Origin: Lentzea nigeriaca
Lineage (GTDB): Bacteria; Actinomycetota; Actinomycetes; Mycobacteriales; Pseudonocardiaceae
Assembly: GCF_016907955.1 (NCBI RefSeq)
Contig: NZ_JAFBCX010000027.1
Span: forward strand, 1-64,000
Length of the DNA: 64,000 bases
Direction of reading: 5' to 3'
Below, in pieces: positions 24,111 to 33,571 of the stretch. The position numbers were made by a program, and so were the translations under genes. Each line of letters starts with the position of its first letter. Position 1 is the stretch's first letter. The notes beneath the pieces were generated by a model, which saw only the letters and a list, made by a program, of their open reading frames with translations, was not told the origin of the DNA and did no database searches.

Positions 24111-25007
24111 ATGACGGACGCGTTGGGCGAGGCGCTGCACCTGATGAGGATGTCCGGCACGTTCTACTGCCGGACCGAACTCACTGAGCCGTGGGGGCTG
24201 ACGATGCCCGGCATGGCGGACTGCCTGTGGTTCCACGTGCTGACCAGCGGCCGCTGCGACATCGAGGTCGACGCCGAGATCACCACCCTCGAACCCGGTG
24301 ACGTGCTGCTCGTACCGGGAGGCCAGGGACACCGCCTCTTCTACGGAGACGCGGAAACGCCGCTCGTCACGACGTTGCCGCACGAGTTCGAGACCGACAA
24401 CTACGCGATCCTGCGACACGGCGACGGTGGGGCCGTCACGCATCTCGTGTGTGGTGCGGTCAAGTTCGACCACCCAGCCGCGAAGCACCTCATCAAAGTG
24501 TTGCCGCACGTGCTGTACGTGCGGCAGGCCGACGACATGCGCGCCACCATCGACCTGATGGCTGCGGAGGCTCGAAACCTCCGCCCCGGCGGCGAAGCGG
24601 TGATCACCCGGCTCGCGGACGTGCTGGTGATCCAGACGATCCGCTCGTGGCTCGCCAACGACCCGGCCGCACGCACCGGATGGCTGGGCGCGTTGCAGGA
24701 TCAGCAGATCGGACAAGCGCTCGCGCTGATCCACCGCGACCCCGCGCAGCCGTGGACCGTCGAACGCCTGGCGCACCAGACCGCGATGTCCCGGTCGGCG
24801 TTCGCGGCGCGGTTCACCGATCTCGTCGGCGAACCGGCCATGCGGTACGTGACGCGGTGGCGGATGCACGTGGCGATGAACCGGTTGCGAGACCGGGACA
24901 GCACGGTAAGCGAGATCGCCCGCGGCCTCGGCTACGAGTCCGAGGCGGCGTTCAGCCGGGCGTTCAAGCGGGTCGTCGGGGTCTCTCCCGGTCAGGCGCG
25001 AGGCTGA
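24111..25007 (+). CDS. AraC-family transcriptional regulator with N-terminal cupin
   Basis: 298 residues. The N-terminal half is the AraC-binding-like cupin_6 domain (LWFHVLTSGRCDIEV, EPGDVLLVPGGQGHRL). The C-terminal 100 residues are two helix-turn-helix motifs (VERLAHQTAMSRSAFAARF and VSEIARGLGYESEAAFSRAF, ending KRVVGVSPGQAR). It likely senses a small molecule and controls the divergent DUF1772 gene. Confidence 0.92.
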   Translation: MTDALGEALHLMRMSGTFYCRTELTEPWGLTMPGMADCLWFHVLTSGRCDIEVDAEITTLEPGDVLLVPGGQGHRLFYGDAETPLVTTLPHEFETDNYAILRHGDGGAVTHLVCGAVKFDHPAAKHLIKVLPHVLYVRQADDMRATIDLMAAEARNLRPGGEAVITRLADVLVIQTIRSWLANDPAARTGWLGALQDQQIGQALALIHRDPAQPWTVERLAHQTAMSRSAFAARFTDLVGEPAMRYVTRWRMHVAMNRLRDRDSTVSEIARGLGYESEAAFSRAFKRVVGVSPGQARG

Positions 25008-25372
25008 AGCAGGTCCCAGCGGTTGCCGTAGAGGTCCTCGAAAACGGCGACGCGGCCGTAGACCTCGTCGCGTGGCGTCTCCAGAAAGCGAACACCGAAC
25101 GCCGTCATGCGCGCGTGGTCGCGGTCGAAATCGTCGGTGTTGAGGAAGAACCCGACGCGGCCACCGGTCTGGTCGCCGATCCGCGCCTTCTCCCCCTCCG
25201 AAGAGGCCTGCGCCAGCAACAACGACGCTCCCCCGCCTGCCGACACAACGACCCAGCGCTTGTCGCCCTGCGGCTCGTCTTCCACCAACGTGAACCCGAG
25301 ACCGTCCACGTAGAAGCGGATCGCCTCGTCGTAGTCGCGGACCACCAACGTCACCAAACCAAGAGAACGCAC
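24992..25372 (-). CDS. VOC (glyoxalase/bleomycin-resistance fold) protein
   Basis: 126 residues from GTG 25372. Two beta-alpha-beta-beta-beta modules are visible (LVVRDYDEAIRFYVDGLGF and GFFLNTDDFDRDHARM, ending EDLYGNRWDLLQPR). The metal-binding positions typical of glyoxalase I are only partly present, so the function is unknown. Convergent with the AraC gene, overlapping it by 16 bases. Confidence 0.85.
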   Translation of the reverse strand: MRSLGLVTLVVRDYDEAIRFYVDGLGFTLVEDEPQGDKRWVVVSAGGGASLLLAQASSEGEKARIGDQTGGRVGFFLNTDDFDRDHARMTAFGVRFLETPRDEVYGRVAVFEDLYGNRWDLLQPRA

Positions 25373-25441
25373 GCCCAGGAGTATCGACGAACCAGTTGAG
25401 ACGTTCACCAGAGGCACCCTCGTCTGTGAGAAAGTGCCCAT

Positions 25442-26707
25442 ATGGCGGTGACCACCGAAACTCATCGACTGCCCGTGCGCAAGCTCGTCGCGGCCTCCGC
25501 CGGCAACGCCGTGGAGTGGTACGACTGGGGCATCTACACGGCGTTCAGCATCTACTTCGCCACCCAGATCTTCCCCAAGGGCAACGAGGCCGCGGCGTTG
25601 CTCAGCACGTTCGCGACGTTCGCGCTGGCGTTCTTCTTCCGGCCGCTCGGCGGCTATCTGCTCGGCCGGTACGCGGACGTCAAAGGCCGCCGCACCGCGA
25701 TGCTGCTGACGATCGCGCTGATGTCCGGCGGGTCGGTCGTGATCGGGTTGCTGCCCACGTTCGAGCAGGTCGGCTGGCTTTCTCCGGCACTGCTGGTGCT
25801 CGCCCGCATCGCGCAGGGCATGGCGCTCGGTGGTGAGGTGTCCAACGCCTCGGCCTACCTCGGGGAGATCGCGCGGCCCAGCCACCGCGGGCGGTACTCG
25901 TCGTTCTTCTACATCTCCACCGGGGCGGCGGTTCTGGTGGCGTCGCTGCTCGGGTTCTTCCTCAGCCGCAACCTCGACGCCGCCGCGATGGCGTCCTACG
26001 GGTGGCGGGTGCCGTTCCTGATCGGTGGCGTGCTCGGCCTGATCGGGTTGTGGTTGCGGCGGGAACTGCCGGAGACCGAGCAGTTCGAGGAGAACCGCGC
26101 CAAGGCCGAGAAGTTGCGGAACCCCTTGCTGACCACGCTCAAGGAGCACCCGAAGGCGGTTGGTCAGCTCGTCGGGTGCACTCTGCTGTCGACGTTGTGC
26201 TTCTACACGTTCTTCTCGGCGCTGACGCCGTTCGCGGTGAAAACCAGGCACGCCAACGACTTCGACGTGTTCCTGGCGTTGTCGATCGCCACGGTGCTGT
26301 TCATCGTGTTGCAGTACCCCATGGGGTGGCTCGCGGACCGGTTCGGCCGCAAGCCGCAGATGCTCGTGTGGTCCGCCACGATGGCGTTGCTGATCGTGCC
26401 GCTGTCCTCGCTGGTGAAGCCGGGCCTCGCGAACCTGGTGATCGTGTTCTGCGTCGGGATCGGCCTCTACACGGCGATCACGTCGATCGCGCCCGCGGTC
26501 ATGAGCGAGCTCTTCCCCACCGAGCTGCGCGGGCTCGGCATCGGAGCCTGGTACAACCTGACGGTCGCGCTGTTCGGCGGCACGGCGCCGCTGGTCATTC
26601 AGGCACTGCCCGGCACGACGTTCTTCTGGTACGTCGCGGCGGGCGCGGTGATCACGTTCCTGGTGATCCTCACGTTGCCCGAGACCAAGGGCGTCGAGCT
26701 CACCTAG
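25442..26707 (+). CDS. MFS transporter of the metabolite:H+ symporter (MHS) family
   Basis: 421 residues, 12 predicted membrane helices. The MHS signatures are plain: GNAVEWYDWGIYTAF at the first helix, FFRPLGGYLLGRYADVKGRR in loop 2-3, RIAQGMALGGEVSNASAYL in helix 4, and LPETEQFEE in the central loop. The family carries organic acids and betaines (KgtP, ProP, ShiA); the substrate here is unknown. The last eight bases overlap the convergent proB. Confidence 0.92.
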   Translation: MAVTTETHRLPVRKLVAASAGNAVEWYDWGIYTAFSIYFATQIFPKGNEAAALLSTFATFALAFFFRPLGGYLLGRYADVKGRRTAMLLTIALMSGGSVVIGLLPTFEQVGWLSPALLVLARIAQGMALGGEVSNASAYLGEIARPSHRGRYSSFFYISTGAAVLVASLLGFFLSRNLDAAAMASYGWRVPFLIGGVLGLIGLWLRRELPETEQFEENRAKAEKLRNPLLTTLKEHPKAVGQLVGCTLLSTLCFYTFFSALTPFAVKTRHANDFDVFLALSIATVLFIVLQYPMGWLADRFGRKPQMLVWSATMALLIVPLSSLVKPGLANLVIVFCVGIGLYTAITSIAPAVMSELFPTELRGLGIGAWYNLTVALFGGTAPLVIQALPGTTFFWYVAAGAVITFLVILTLPETKGVELT

Positions 26708-27827
26708 CGAGCGGCACCAGGTCGTCGGCGTGCACGACCTCGCGGCGCTGCTCCTCCGGCAGGTCGTGGGTCTTGCGGCCGATCAGCGACGGCAGCTCCG
26801 CCGAGTCGTAGCAGACCACACCGCGGGCCACGACCTCGCCCGCGTGGCTGACCAGCTCGACGACGTCGCCTGCCTCGAAGTCGCCGTCCACACCCGTGAT
26901 TCCGGCCGCCAGCAACGACCGGCGACGGCCCACGACAGCGGCGACCGCGCCGTCGTCGAGGTGCAGACGACCGTTCGCGTCGGTGGCGTAGCCGAGCCAG
27001 AAGCGGCGCGCGGTCAGGCGCGAACCCGTGGCGGCGAAGGCCGTGCCGACATCAGCGGTGGACAAGGCCCGGAGCGCGTCGGAGGCTCCGGCCAGCAGCA
27101 CCGGGATGCCTGCGGAGGACGCCAGCCGTGCCGCCGCCAGCTTCGACGCCATGCCGCCGGTGCCGAGCCCGGACGCACCGGACGTGCCGGCCTGAACACC
27201 GTCCACATCGGACGCCCCGGAAACCTCGGAGATGCGCACGGCACCGGGCTTGCGCGGGTCGCCCGAGTACAGAGCATCCACATCGGACAGAAGGAACAAC
27301 GCGTCCGCGCCGACCAGGTGCGCCACCAAAGCGGCGAGACGGTCGTTGTCGCCGAAGCGGATCTCGTCCGTGGCAACGGTGTCGTTCTCGTTCACCACCG
27401 GGACCGCGCCGAGAGCCAGCAGACGCGAGAACGTGCGCTGGGCGTTGCGGTAGTGGGCGCGGCGCACCACGTCGTCGGCGGTCAGCAGGACCTGGCCGAC
27501 CGTCAGCGAGTAGCGGCCGAAGGAGTTCGCGTACGCGTGCGCCAACGTCAGCTGGCCCACGCTCGCCGCGGCCTGCTGGCTCGCGAGGTCGCGCGGGCGG
27601 CGGGACAACCCGAGCGGCGCGAGGCCCGCGGCGATCGCACCTGACGACACCAGCACGACCTGGCTGCCCGCGGAACAGCGGGCAGCCAGGGCGTCGACCA
27701 AGGAGTCGAGGCGGGCTGGGTCGAGGCCGCCTTCCGCCGTGGTCAAAGAAGAAGAACCGACCTTCACCACGATGCGGTTCGCCGAAGCGACCGCGCGCCG
27801 TGCGTGTGAGACCACGGGGGCCGTCAC
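26700..27827 (-). CDS. proB: Glutamate 5-kinase
   Basis: 375 residues from GTG 27827; first step of proline synthesis. The amino-acid kinase domain (VVKVGSSSLT, VLVSSGAIAAGL, NENDTVATDEIRFGDND) is followed by a C-terminal PUA domain (from about 285, AAGITGVDGDFEAGDVVELV). It follows obg by four bases, and its ribosome binding site GAGGAG lies within the last codons of obg, so the two are translationally coupled. Obg-proB adjacency is usual in actinobacteria. Confidence 0.96.
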   Translation of the reverse strand: MTAPVVSHARRAVASANRIVVKVGSSSLTTAEGGLDPARLDSLVDALAARCSAGSQVVLVSSGAIAAGLAPLGLSRRPRDLASQQAAASVGQLTLAHAYANSFGRYSLTVGQVLLTADDVVRRAHYRNAQRTFSRLLALGAVPVVNENDTVATDEIRFGDNDRLAALVAHLVGADALFLLSDVDALYSGDPRKPGAVRISEVSGASDVDGVQAGTSGASGLGTGGMASKLAAARLASSAGIPVLLAGASDALRALSTADVGTAFAATGSRLTARRFWLGYATDANGRLHLDDGAVAAVVGRRRSLLAAGITGVDGDFEAGDVVELVSHAGEVVARGVVCYDSAELPSLIGRKTHDLPEEQRREVVHADDLVPLAR

Positions 27828-27831
27828 GGGC

Positions 27832-29286
27832 TTACTCCTCGTCGAAGAAGTCCTCGTCTGCGGAACCGGGCACGCGGCGGGCCTTCTTGGCCGCCTTGCG
27901 CTCCGTCGCACCGATGCGGTCGTTGCGCTCGAGGCGGGCGTCCGTGCCACGTCCGGTCATCGTCATCGCGATGCCCGCCGGAGTGGTCGGCTCCCAGTCG
28001 AACACCAGGTCGCCGATGGTGACCTGGCAGCCGGGGATGGCGCCCATCTTCACGAGCTGATCCTCGACACCCAGCCTGTTCAGGCGGTCGGCGAGGTAAC
28101 CGACGGCTTCGTCGTTGGAGAAGTCGGTCTGACGGATCCAGCGCTCGGGACGGTCGCCCTTCACGATGAAGCCACCCTCGACCGAGGGGTCCTCGGTCAC
28201 GGTGAACCCGGCGTCGTCGACGGCGGTCGGCCGCAGCACGATGCGGGTCGCTTCCTTGGCGGGCTGGGCCTCGCGGTACTCGCGGACGACCTCGGCCAGC
28301 TTGAACGTGAGCTCCCGCAGGCCTTCGCGGGACACCGTCGACACCTCGAACACCGGCAGGCCGCGCGCCTCGATCTCCGGGCGGACGATGTCGGCGAGGT
28401 CCTTGGCGTCCGGGATGTCGACCTTGTTCAGGATCACCACGCGCGGCCGGTCGGCGAGGTTGCCGCCCAGCGACGGGGTGTACTGCGCCAGCTCGTTCTC
28501 CAGCGCGTCGATGTCCGCCAGCGGGTCACGGCCCGGCTCGTACGTCGCGCAGTCGACGACGTGGGCGAGAACGGCCGTGCGCTCGATGTGCCGCAGGAAG
28601 TCGAGGCCGAGGCCCTTGCCCTGCGATGCGCCGGGGATCAGGCCGGGGACGTCCGCCATCGTGAAGACGGTGTCGCCCGCGGTGATCACGCCGAGGTTCG
28701 GCACCAGCGTGGTGAACGGGTAGTCGGCGATCTTCGGCTTCGCCGCGGAGAGCACCGAGATCAGCGAAGACTTACCGGCGCTCGGGAAACCGAGCAGGCC
28801 GACGTCCGCGACGGACTTCAGCTCCAGCACCAGGTCCCGCGTCTCGCCCGGCTCACCGAGCAACGCGAAACCGGGCGCCTTGCGGGCCTTGGACGCCAGC
28901 GCGGCGTTGCCGAGACCACCACGACCACCCGCGGCGGCGATGAGCGTGGTGCCCTCGCCGACCAGGTCCGCGACGACCTCGCCGTCCGGGGTCAGCACCA
29001 CGGTGCCGTCCGGGACGCGCAGGATCAGGTCCTCGCCGTTCGCGCCGTCGCGGTTCGCACCCGCGCCCGCCTTGCCGTTGGTGGCGGAGGCGTGCGGGCG
29101 GAAGTGGAAGTCGAGCAGGGTGTGCACCTGCGAGTCGACGACGAGCACGACGTCGCCGCCCTTGCCGCCGTCGCCGCCGTCCGGGCCGCCGAGCGGCTTG
29201 AACTTCTCGCGGTGCACGGAAGCGCAACCGTTGCCCCCGTTGCCGGCGGCAGCGTGGATCACCACCCGGTCTACGAAGCGGGCCAC
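27832..29286 (-). CDS. obg: Obg/CgtA ribosome-associated GTPase
   Basis: 484 residues. The glycine-rich Obg fold (about 1-158), the GTPase domain with G1 GFPSAGKSSL, switch region DYPFTTLVPN, G3 DVPG and G4 NKVD, and a C-terminal OCT domain (about 340-425) ending in a basic/acidic tail typical of actinobacterial Obg. It takes part in 50S assembly and the stringent response. It is preceded by its own leader (29287-29416) after the rpmA terminator, so it has a promoter separate from rplU-rpmA. Confidence 0.97.
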   Translation of the reverse strand: MARFVDRVVIHAAAGNGGNGCASVHREKFKPLGGPDGGDGGKGGDVVLVVDSQVHTLLDFHFRPHASATNGKAGAGANRDGANGEDLILRVPDGTVVLTPDGEVVADLVGEGTTLIAAAGGRGGLGNAALASKARKAPGFALLGEPGETRDLVLELKSVADVGLLGFPSAGKSSLISVLSAAKPKIADYPFTTLVPNLGVITAGDTVFTMADVPGLIPGASQGKGLGLDFLRHIERTAVLAHVVDCATYEPGRDPLADIDALENELAQYTPSLGGNLADRPRVVILNKVDIPDAKDLADIVRPEIEARGLPVFEVSTVSREGLRELTFKLAEVVREYREAQPAKEATRIVLRPTAVDDAGFTVTEDPSVEGGFIVKGDRPERWIRQTDFSNDEAVGYLADRLNRLGVEDQLVKMGAIPGCQVTIGDLVFDWEPTTPAGIAMTMTGRGTDARLERNDRIGATERKAAKKARRVPGSADEDFFDEE

Positions 29287-29416
29287 GGAACTACTTCCTC
29301 TCGCTGGCTTTCATGGGTGCAACTACCACCCATGGATGACAGACAGTGTGCAGAAAAAACGAGGGGCGAGCCGGATGACCGGTGTTGACGCCCGACGGCC
29401 GACCTAGTGAAACAAA

Positions 29417-29458
29417 CGAGCGACGTGGCCCGCGCATTCCGCGGGCACACGTCGCTCG
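29417..29458 (-). terminator. rplU-rpmA terminator
   Basis: CGAGCGACGTG + GCCCGCG pairs with CGCGGGC + CACGTCGCTCG around a short loop: an 18-bp stem with one bulged base. It lies 34 bases after the rpmA stop on the minus strand and separates it from obg. Confidence 0.9.
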
Positions 29459-29492
29459 GTCGATCGTTCTGACTACGTTCGGGAAACGGTCC

Positions 29493-29750
29493 TCAGACCG
29501 CGGCCGGAACGATGTTGACGGTCTTGCGACCACGCTTGGTGCCGAACTCCACCGCACCGGCGGCGAGGGCGAACAGCGTGTCGTCCTTGCCGCGGCCGAC
29601 GTTGACGCCGGGGTGGAACTTGGTGCCGCGCTGGCGGATCAGGATCTCGCCGGCCTTGACGACCTGACCGCCGAACCGCTTCACACCCAGGTACTGGGGG
29701 TTGGAGTCACGGCCGTTGCGGGAACTGGACGCACCCTTTTTGTGTGCCAT
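29493..29750 (-). CDS. rpmA: 50S ribosomal protein L27
   Basis: 85 residues, full length (MAHKKGASSSRNGRDSNPQ, then GGQVVKAGEILIRQRGTKF). The N-terminus reaches the peptidyl transferase centre. No N-terminal cleavage extension of the Firmicutes type is present. It follows rplU by 14 bases. Confidence 0.98.
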   Translation of the reverse strand: MAHKKGASSSRNGRDSNPQYLGVKRFGGQVVKAGEILIRQRGTKFHPGVNVGRGKDDTLFALAAGAVEFGTKRGRKTVNIVPAAV

Positions 29751-29764
29751 GAGAAGTCAGGTCC

Positions 29765-30076
29765 TCACTTACCGGTGATGCCGGTGACCTCGACGCGGGT
29801 CAGCTTCTGGCGGTGACCCTGGCGCTTGTGGTAGCCGGTCTTGTTCTTGAACTTGTGGATGCGGATCTTCGGACCCTTGGTGTGCTCGACGACCTTGCCG
29901 GTCACCGAGAACTTCTCCAGGGCCGCAGCGTCAGCGGTCACGTCGGTGCCGTCGACCACGAGCAGCGCCTGGAGGGAGATTTCGGTGCCCGGCTCGCCCT
30001 CGAGCTTCTCGACCTCGACGATGTCGCCGACAGCGACCTTGTACTGCTTGCCGCCGGTCTTGACGATCGCGTACAT
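29765..30076 (-). CDS. rplU: 50S ribosomal protein L21
   Basis: 103 residues, full length (MYAIVKTGGKQYKVAVGD, then NKTGYHKRQGHRQKLTRV). First gene of the rplU-rpmA pair. Ribosome binding site AGGAGA lies upstream of ATG. Confidence 0.98.
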   Translation of the reverse strand: MYAIVKTGGKQYKVAVGDIVEVEKLEGEPGTEISLQALLVVDGTDVTADAAALEKFSVTGKVVEHTKGPKIRIHKFKNKTGYHKRQGHRQKLTRVEVTGITGK

Positions 30077-30272
30077 CAGGACGGAAGTCTCCTGCTACTC
30101 GATGGTGACGGGCCATGCGCCAACCGATCTGCGAGAGAAACCAGCAGAGGGGGCACACGACAGGACCCGTCGGATAACGGGCCGTCGACAAGGTTACGGG
30201 AGTGGGTACAGCCGGAGCAAACCGGGGTGCCCTGATCGCGTTCGTGCAGGCTGTGCCATCCCTCACACAGCA
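30077..30272 (-). promoter_or_regulatory. Promoter and leader of rplU-rpmA
   Basis: The 196 bases between the rne terminator and rplU hold no gene. On the minus strand TTGCTC and TAACCT, 18 bases apart, could be a promoter. A small hairpin (CCCGT/ACGGG, 30166-30181) lies in the leader. L21 operons in other bacteria have regulatory leaders, but no known leader class is recognised here. Confidence 0.35.
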
Positions 30273-30305
30273 AAGCCGGGGCCGCCCGCAAGGCGACCCC
30301 GGCTT
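30273..30305 (-). terminator. rne terminator
   Basis: AAGCCGGGG pairs with CCCCGGCTT, extended by CGCC/GGCG with one mismatch, 14 bases beyond the rne stop. Confidence 0.85.
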
Positions 30306-30318
30306 CACTGATCTCGCG

Positions 30319-33315
30319 TCAGTCCTCCTGGACCGGCGGTCCCGCTGGCCGCGACACGGCGCGGCGCCTGCGGGTGGTGGTCACCACCGGTGCGGGCATC
30401 TGGACCTCAGGCTGCTTCGGTACCTCGACGACGATCGGGGCGGGCACGTCGTGCACGACCGGCGCACCGGCGGCGCGCTTGGCGGCACGACGCCGCGGAC
30501 GGGCGGCGGGAGCGGTCACCGGAGTGGCCACAGGAACCTCTGCAACGGGCGCTGCGGGCTCTGCGGCCACGACCGGTGCCTCCACCGCGGCGACGGCCTC
30601 AGCGGCGACCTCGGCCACCTCAGCGGCCTCCTCCGCGACCTCGGCGATCTCCTCGGCGACCGGCACCGGCTCGACGAGCTCCGGCGCCGCCTCGTCGATG
30701 ACCTCGGCGGCAGGCTCCTCCGCCGAGACCTCCGCCGAGACCTCCTCAGCGACGACGGGGTCGACCTCGATCGGCTCCGGGTCCTCGGCGACCTCGTGCG
30801 GCACGTGACCGTTGAGCGCCTGCTCCTCGACCACGACCGCGTCGACGACGGCCTGCTGCTCCTTGTCGCGGCGACGACGACGGCGCCGACGGCCGCCGTG
30901 GCCCTCGTGCTCCTGGTCGGCGGCGACGGCGGCCTCGGAGGTGTCCTCCGGCTCACCCGGCTCGACGATCTCCGGAACGACCTCGGGCTCGGCCGGAGCC
31001 TCGGGGGCTTCGACAGTCGCCGCGGTGACCTCGGCAACCTCCGCCACCTGCTCCGACCCGCCCTTGTTGCGACGGGACTTGCGGCCACCGCCCTGAGCCT
31101 GCTGCTGGCCGCCACCGTTGCCACCGCCGTGCGAGTGCACGGGCTCGGTGGACACGACGACGCCGCGGCCGCGGCAGTGCTCACAGGTCTGGCTGAACGC
31201 CTCCAGCAGACCGGTGCCGACCCGCTTGCGGGTCATCTGGACCAGGCCGAGCGAGGTGACCTCGGCGACCTGGTGACGCGTGCGGTCGCGGCCGAGGCAC
31301 TCGGTCAGGCGGCGCAGCACCAGGTCGCGGTTCGACTCCAGGACCATGTCGATGAAGTCGATGACGATGATGCCGCCGATGTCGCGCAGCCGGAGCTGGC
31401 GGACGATCTCCTCCGCCGACTCCAGGTTGTTGCGCGTCACCGTCTCTTCGAGGTTTCCGCCCGATCCCGTGAACTTGCCGGTGTTGACGTCGATGACCGT
31501 CATCGCCTCGGTGCGGTCGATGATCAGGTAGCCGCCCGACGGCAGCCAGACCTTGCGGTCCAGCGCCTTCATCAGCTGCTCGTCGATGCGGTACTCGACG
31601 AACACGTCGTTGTTGCCGACGTGCTTCTTCAGGCGGTCCTGCAGGTCCGGCGCCACGTGGCGGACGTAGCCGTCGATGACGTCCCACGCCTCGTCGCCCT
31701 GGACGACGAGCTGGGCGAAGTCCTCGGTGAACAGGTCTCGGACGACCTTCACCAGCAGGTCCGGCTCCTCGTAGAGCAGCGTCGGAGCCTTGGTGGAGGT
31801 GCTCTCGGACTTCTCCTTGATGACCTTCCACTGCGCCTGCAGACGCGTGACGTCGCGGGCCAGCTCCTCCTCGGAGATGCCCTCAGAGGCGGTGCGGATG
31901 ATCACACCGGCGTCCTCGGGGACGACCCGCTTGAGGATGTCCTTGAGGCGCTTGCGCTCGTTGTCCGGCAGCTTGCGGCTGATGCCCGTGGCACCACCGC
32001 CCGGCACGTAGACCAGGAAGCGGCCGGGCAGGCTGATCTGCGTGGTGAGGCGCGCGCCCTTGTGGCCGACCGGGTCCTTGGTGACCTGGACCAGCACGGA
32101 GTCGCCGCTCGAGAGGGCCTGCTCGATCTTGCGGGACTTGCCCTCGAGACCGGCGGCGTCCCAGTCGACCTCACCGGCGTAGAGCACCGCGTTGCGGCCG
32201 CGGCCGATGTCGATGAACGCGGCCTCCATGCTCGGCAGCACGTTCTGCACGCGGCCGAGGTAGACGTTGCCCACGATCGAGCCGCTGCCCGACGACGTGA
32301 CGAAGTGCTCGACCAGCACACCGTCCTCGAGCACACCGATCTGGGTGCGGTCGCCGCGCTCGCGGACGACCATCGTGCGGGCCACGGCCTCGCGGCGGGC
32401 CAGGAACTCGGCCTCGGTGAGCACCGGGGCACGGCGGCGACCGGCCTCGCGACCGTCGCGGCGGCGCTGGCGCTTGGCCTCCAGGCGCGTCGAGCCGCGG
32501 ATGCTGCGGACCTCGCTCTGGGCGGCCTCGGAGTCGGCCTTGTCGTCGCGCGCGTCGCGGGACTCGCGGACGTGCACCACCGTGTTCGGCGGGTCGTCCT
32601 CGGACGTCACGTCATCCTCCGCGCCGGTCTTGCGGCGACGGCGACGGCGGCGACGGCGGGTCGAGCTCTCGTCGCCCTCGTCCTCGGTGGCCTCGTCGGC
32701 GGCGTCGGCCTCCGCAGTGGCCTCGGCCTCCTCGGCGCCTTCCTCGGTCTCCTCGCCGGCCTCGGCCTCAGCGCCCTTGCCGCGGCCACGGCCACGACGG
32801 CCGCGGCGACGGCGGCGACGGCCTTCGCCCTCGTCCTCACCCTCGGCCTCGGCGGCGTCGAGCTCGTCCGCGGCGATCTCGCCGACGGACTTCTCCTCCT
32901 CCGCCGGCTCCTCCTCGACGACGAACGGCGAGGCCTGCGCCTTGGGCCGTTCGATCGGCTGCGGAGGCAGGAAGACCGCGCTCGGCGCGGCGAAGATCGG
33001 CGCCAGCGCGGGCGCCTCGAACGCGGGGACCGCCGGGGCCTCGTAGTCCTCGGTGACCTCGCCGGTGACGACGTCATCCCAGTCCAGCAGGGTCTCGGCG
33101 ACCTTCAGCGCGACGTCGCGGCTCACGCTGGACTGCGCGCTGCGGGCGACCTCACCGAGGTCGGCCAGCGCCGTCATCACGTCCTTGCTGCTGACGTCCA
33201 GCAGCTTCGCCAGTGCGTGCACCCGCAGCTTGTCCGGCAGATCCGCCAGCTCAGGGCGTGCGGATACCACACCCTGCCCGCCGGTTGCGCCGGCAGGCTT
33301 GTCCTTGTTCGACAT
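30319..33315 (-). CDS. rne: Ribonuclease E/G
   Basis: 998 residues from ATG 33315, preceded by GGAGGAG. Unlike E. coli RNase E, the catalytic core lies in the middle. Residues 1-60 carry a short helical segment (LRVHALAKLLDVSSKDVMTALADLG) like the N-terminal domain of IF-2. Residues about 130-300 are alternating acidic runs and Arg clusters. The S1 domain is near 348 (GNVYLGRVQNVLPSMEAAF), the DNase-I-like active site near 608 (VIDVNTGKFTGSGG, IVIDFIDM), and the Zn-link CEHCRGRG near 711. The C-terminal 280 residues are Pro/Ala/Val/Glu-rich and probably a scaffold. This layout is the actinobacterial form. Confidence 0.96.
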   Translation of the reverse strand: MSNKDKPAGATGGQGVVSARPELADLPDKLRVHALAKLLDVSSKDVMTALADLGEVARSAQSSVSRDVALKVAETLLDWDDVVTGEVTEDYEAPAVPAFEAPALAPIFAAPSAVFLPPQPIERPKAQASPFVVEEEPAEEEKSVGEIAADELDAAEAEGEDEGEGRRRRRRGRRGRGRGKGAEAEAGEETEEGAEEAEATAEADAADEATEDEGDESSTRRRRRRRRRKTGAEDDVTSEDDPPNTVVHVRESRDARDDKADSEAAQSEVRSIRGSTRLEAKRQRRRDGREAGRRRAPVLTEAEFLARREAVARTMVVRERGDRTQIGVLEDGVLVEHFVTSSGSGSIVGNVYLGRVQNVLPSMEAAFIDIGRGRNAVLYAGEVDWDAAGLEGKSRKIEQALSSGDSVLVQVTKDPVGHKGARLTTQISLPGRFLVYVPGGGATGISRKLPDNERKRLKDILKRVVPEDAGVIIRTASEGISEEELARDVTRLQAQWKVIKEKSESTSTKAPTLLYEEPDLLVKVVRDLFTEDFAQLVVQGDEAWDVIDGYVRHVAPDLQDRLKKHVGNNDVFVEYRIDEQLMKALDRKVWLPSGGYLIIDRTEAMTVIDVNTGKFTGSGGNLEETVTRNNLESAEEIVRQLRLRDIGGIIVIDFIDMVLESNRDLVLRRLTECLGRDRTRHQVAEVTSLGLVQMTRKRVGTGLLEAFSQTCEHCRGRGVVVSTEPVHSHGGGNGGGQQQAQGGGRKSRRNKGGSEQVAEVAEVTAATVEAPEAPAEPEVVPEIVEPGEPEDTSEAAVAADQEHEGHGGRRRRRRRRDKEQQAVVDAVVVEEQALNGHVPHEVAEDPEPIEVDPVVAEEVSAEVSAEEPAAEVIDEAAPELVEPVPVAEEIAEVAEEAAEVAEVAAEAVAAVEAPVVAAEPAAPVAEVPVATPVTAPAARPRRRAAKRAAGAPVVHDVPAPIVVEVPKQPEVQMPAPVVTTTRRRRAVSRPAGPPVQED

Positions 33316-33533
33316 GCAGCTCCTCCACCCCCGGGCGCGTCCCGTGAGGACGCGGCCGCGCAGGGGCCTCTCTTGTCTCTCTCCACCGCTGCTCGCGGCG
33401 GGAATCCTTGCCTCGCGCGCAGTGGCGTGGCGCCTCACCGGGCGCACGCTTGCGCAGGTCCCACGACGACGCTGCTGTCAGCGCCGCTCCTCCTGATGCG
33501 TCGCGGCTTGACCCAAAAGATCAAACACTGGCA
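33316..33533 (-). other. Long 5' leader region of rne
   Basis: 218 bases without a gene between the TIGR03936 terminator and rne. Several GC-rich inverted repeats are present but none with a recognised regulatory class. In E. coli rne is autoregulated through its long leader; whether this holds here cannot be said. Confidence 0.35.
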
Positions 33534-33571
33534 CCGCTCCTGTGTCAGGACTCTCTGTCCTGTTGGAGCGG
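33534..33571 (-). terminator. Hairpin overlapping the end of the TIGR03936 gene
   Basis: CCGCTCC (33534-33540) pairs with GGAGCGG (33565-33571); an inner stem AGGAC/GTCCT lies between. On the minus strand a T-rich run (GTTTGATCTTTTG) follows. The stem includes the stop codon of the gene at 33545. Confidence 0.6.
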
